Shown: positions 6,815 through 7,861 of the stretch, piece after piece
How positions within the stretch are numbered: the stretch's first letter is position 1
How the letters are laid out: each line of letters begins with the position of its first letter
Source: Candidatus Aenigmatarchaeota archaeon
Lineage (GTDB): Archaea > Aenigmatarchaeota > Aenigmatarchaeia > QMZP01
Length of the DNA stretch: 7,861 nucleotides
NCBI GenBank assembly: GCA_017609225.1
Contig: JAFCEK010000040.1
Coordinates: 1 to 7,861 of the forward strand
Reading direction: 5' to 3'
The notes under the pieces: generated by a model
The model's database searches: none
The model's input: the letters and a program-made list of their open reading frames with translations, nothing else
What the model was told of the DNA's origin: nothing
Position numbers and translations under genes: made by a program

Positions 6815-6826
6815 GATATATAAATA
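6815..6826 (+). promoter_or_regulatory. Archaeal-type TATA box for leaderless epimerase transcript
   Basis: TATATAAATA (6817-6826) is a strong archaeal TATA box whose first T lies 31 bases before the ATG at 6848. This puts the expected transcription start at or beside the start codon. There is no Shine-Dalgarno sequence before the ATG, consistent with a leaderless message. A purine-rich stretch (GGAATTAGA) just upstream could be the TFB recognition element. Confidence 0.65.
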
Positions 6827-6847
6827 CAACGGATTTAGTTTAATGAT

Positions 6848-7861
6848 ATGGCAGAAAAAGTTCTTATTACAGGCGGTGCAGGACTTGTTGGCTCTGAATC
6901 CTGTCGTCTCTTTGCAGATAATGGCTTCAGAGTAATAGCAGTAGATAATTTCATGAGAGGCAAAATTTTTGGAGATGATGCCAGCACATCACCAACAATG
7001 CAGGCACTGATGAAGGATTATGATATAGAGCATCATGAGATTGATATAAGAGATGAAAAAATCAGAGATCTTGTTAAGGATGTAGATGCAGTGATACATA
7101 CAGCAGCTCAGCCATCACATCCCAAGTCTATTGAAATACCAATGGAAGATTTCCAGATAAATGCATATGGAACGCTAGCTATACTTGAAATCCTGAGAAA
7201 ACATAACAGGGATGCTGTTTTTATTTTTTGCTCTACAAACAAGGTTTATGGTGAAATGCCGAATTATTTTTCATATAAAAAGGTTGGAAAGAGATTTGAA
7301 CCTCTTGATCCTGCATTATGGAATGGGTTTGATGAAAGTTTGAGGGTTGACCAGAATATGCATACGCCTTTTGGTGTTTCAAAGGTTGCAGGAGATTTGT
7401 ACACACAGGAATATGCAAGACTATACGGCCTGAAAACAGGCGTGTTCAGGATGGGGTGCATAACAGGCGGGGCAGCAAAGGCAACAGAGATGCATAACTG
7501 GGAACCGTTTTTTATAAAAAAGGCAATGACAGGTGAGAAGCTCACTGTTTTTGGTTATGGTGGTTATCAGGTAAGAGATGTTATCCATGCAACAGATTTG
7601 GCAAGGCTGTTTTTTGAGTTTGTAAAAAATCCAAAATCCGGAGAGGTTTATAATATAGGCGGCAGCAGAAAGAATTCCATATCATTACTGGAATCTTTTG
7701 ATTTGATAGAAAAAATAACAGGCAAGAAGATGAATTTCGAGCATGGTCCGGAAAGAGAAGCGGACCATATATGGTGGATATCAAATATTAACAAAGCCAG
7801 GCTGCATTTTCCAAAATGGGATATAAAGATTGGCCTTGAGGAAACATTCAGGGAGATTTAT
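6848..7861 (+). CDS. NAD-dependent epimerase/dehydratase, CDP-paratose 2-epimerase-like (3' truncated by window)
   Basis: An open frame of 338 codons runs off the window end without a stop. The product is an extended short-chain dehydrogenase with the NAD-binding GGAGLVG motif at residues 9-15, HTAAQPS at about 84-90 and the STNKVYG motif characteristic of CDP-paratose/CDP-tyvelose 2-epimerase-like proteins. The usual catalytic Tyr-x3-Lys appears as F175-G-V-S-K179, so tyrosine is replaced by phenylalanine. I recall a family of about 350-residue homologs with FGASK at this position and the same RDNIH/RDVIH and DHIWWIS motifs, so the change looks like a family trait; if so, only the last few residues are missing. 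Members interconvert or oxidise nucleotide-activated sugars for surface glycans. The gene has its own promoter and lies 87 bases after the operon, and may start a glycan block that uses the activated phosphonate. The substrate is unknown. Confidence 0.85.
   Translation, partial: MAEKVLITGGAGLVGSESCRLFADNGFRVIAVDNFMRGKIFGDDASTSPTMQALMKDYDIEHHEIDIRDEKIRDLVKDVDAVIHTAAQPSHPKSIEIPMEDFQINAYGTLAILEILRKHNRDAVFIFCSTNKVYGEMPNYFSYKKVGKRFEPLDPALWNGFDESLRVDQNMHTPFGVSKVAGDLYTQEYARLYGLKTGVFRMGCITGGAAKATEMHNWEPFFIKKAMTGEKLTVFGYGGYQVRDVIHATDLARLFFEFVKNPKSGEVYNIGGSRKNSISLLESFDLIEKITGKKMNFEHGPEREADHIWWISNINKARLHFPKWDIKIGLEETFREIY

Noticed and set aside
7264..7784. Minus-strand open frames at 7264-7545 and 7581-7784.
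   Set aside because: Both lie opposite the continuous epimerase frame, which carries conserved motifs throughout; they show no family features or start signals.

Overview
The window reads as a phosphonate biosynthesis operon from an AT-rich, probably archaeal genome. The archaeal signs are a TATA-type box whose first T lies 31 bases upstream of an ATG with no leader (before the gene at 6848), a similar AT-rich element before the first gene, GGTGA/GGTGG-type ribosome binding sites, and heavy use of AGA/AGG for arginine and ATA for isoleucine. The lineage cannot be fixed from this sequence. An uncultivated archaeon is an inference, and an AT-rich bacterium is not strictly excluded.

Layout: bases 1-37 hold an AT-rich promoter-like element. 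From 38 to 6760, six genes lie on the + strand with overlaps or gaps of at most 15 bases. They are: a radical SAM/SPASM protein; a two-domain protein joining an N-terminal cytidylyltransferase to phosphoenolpyruvate (PEP) mutase; a sugar-phosphate/phosphocholine-type nucleotidyltransferase; phosphonopyruvate decarboxylase; an iron-type alcohol dehydrogenase fitting phosphonoacetaldehyde reductase; and a second nucleotidyltransferase, paralogous to the first, with a ribbon-helix-helix-like domain at its N-terminus. An 87-base gap (6761-6847) holds a T-rich tract, a tandem 11-base-period repeat and a strong TATA box. It is followed by an NAD-dependent epimerase/dehydratase of the CDP-paratose 2-epimerase-like group, which runs off the window end.

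The genes fit one pathway: PEP to phosphonopyruvate (PEP mutase), to phosphonoacetaldehyde (decarboxylase), to 2-hydroxyethylphosphonate (reductase). No aminotransferase for 2-aminoethylphosphonate is present, so the alcohol branch is favoured. The three nucleotidyltransferase domains suggest that the phosphonate, and perhaps a partner alcohol or sugar, is activated as a nucleotide (for example CMP) derivative for transfer to a lipid, glycan or glycoprotein. The epimerase next door fits surface-glycan synthesis. The radical SAM enzyme has no assignable substrate and is the main candidate for an undescribed tailoring step.

The most unusual features are the DNA-binding-like domain fused to a nucleotidyltransferase, the paralogous nucleotidyltransferase pair, the SPASM enzyme leading the operon, and the tandem repeat against the TATA box of the next gene.
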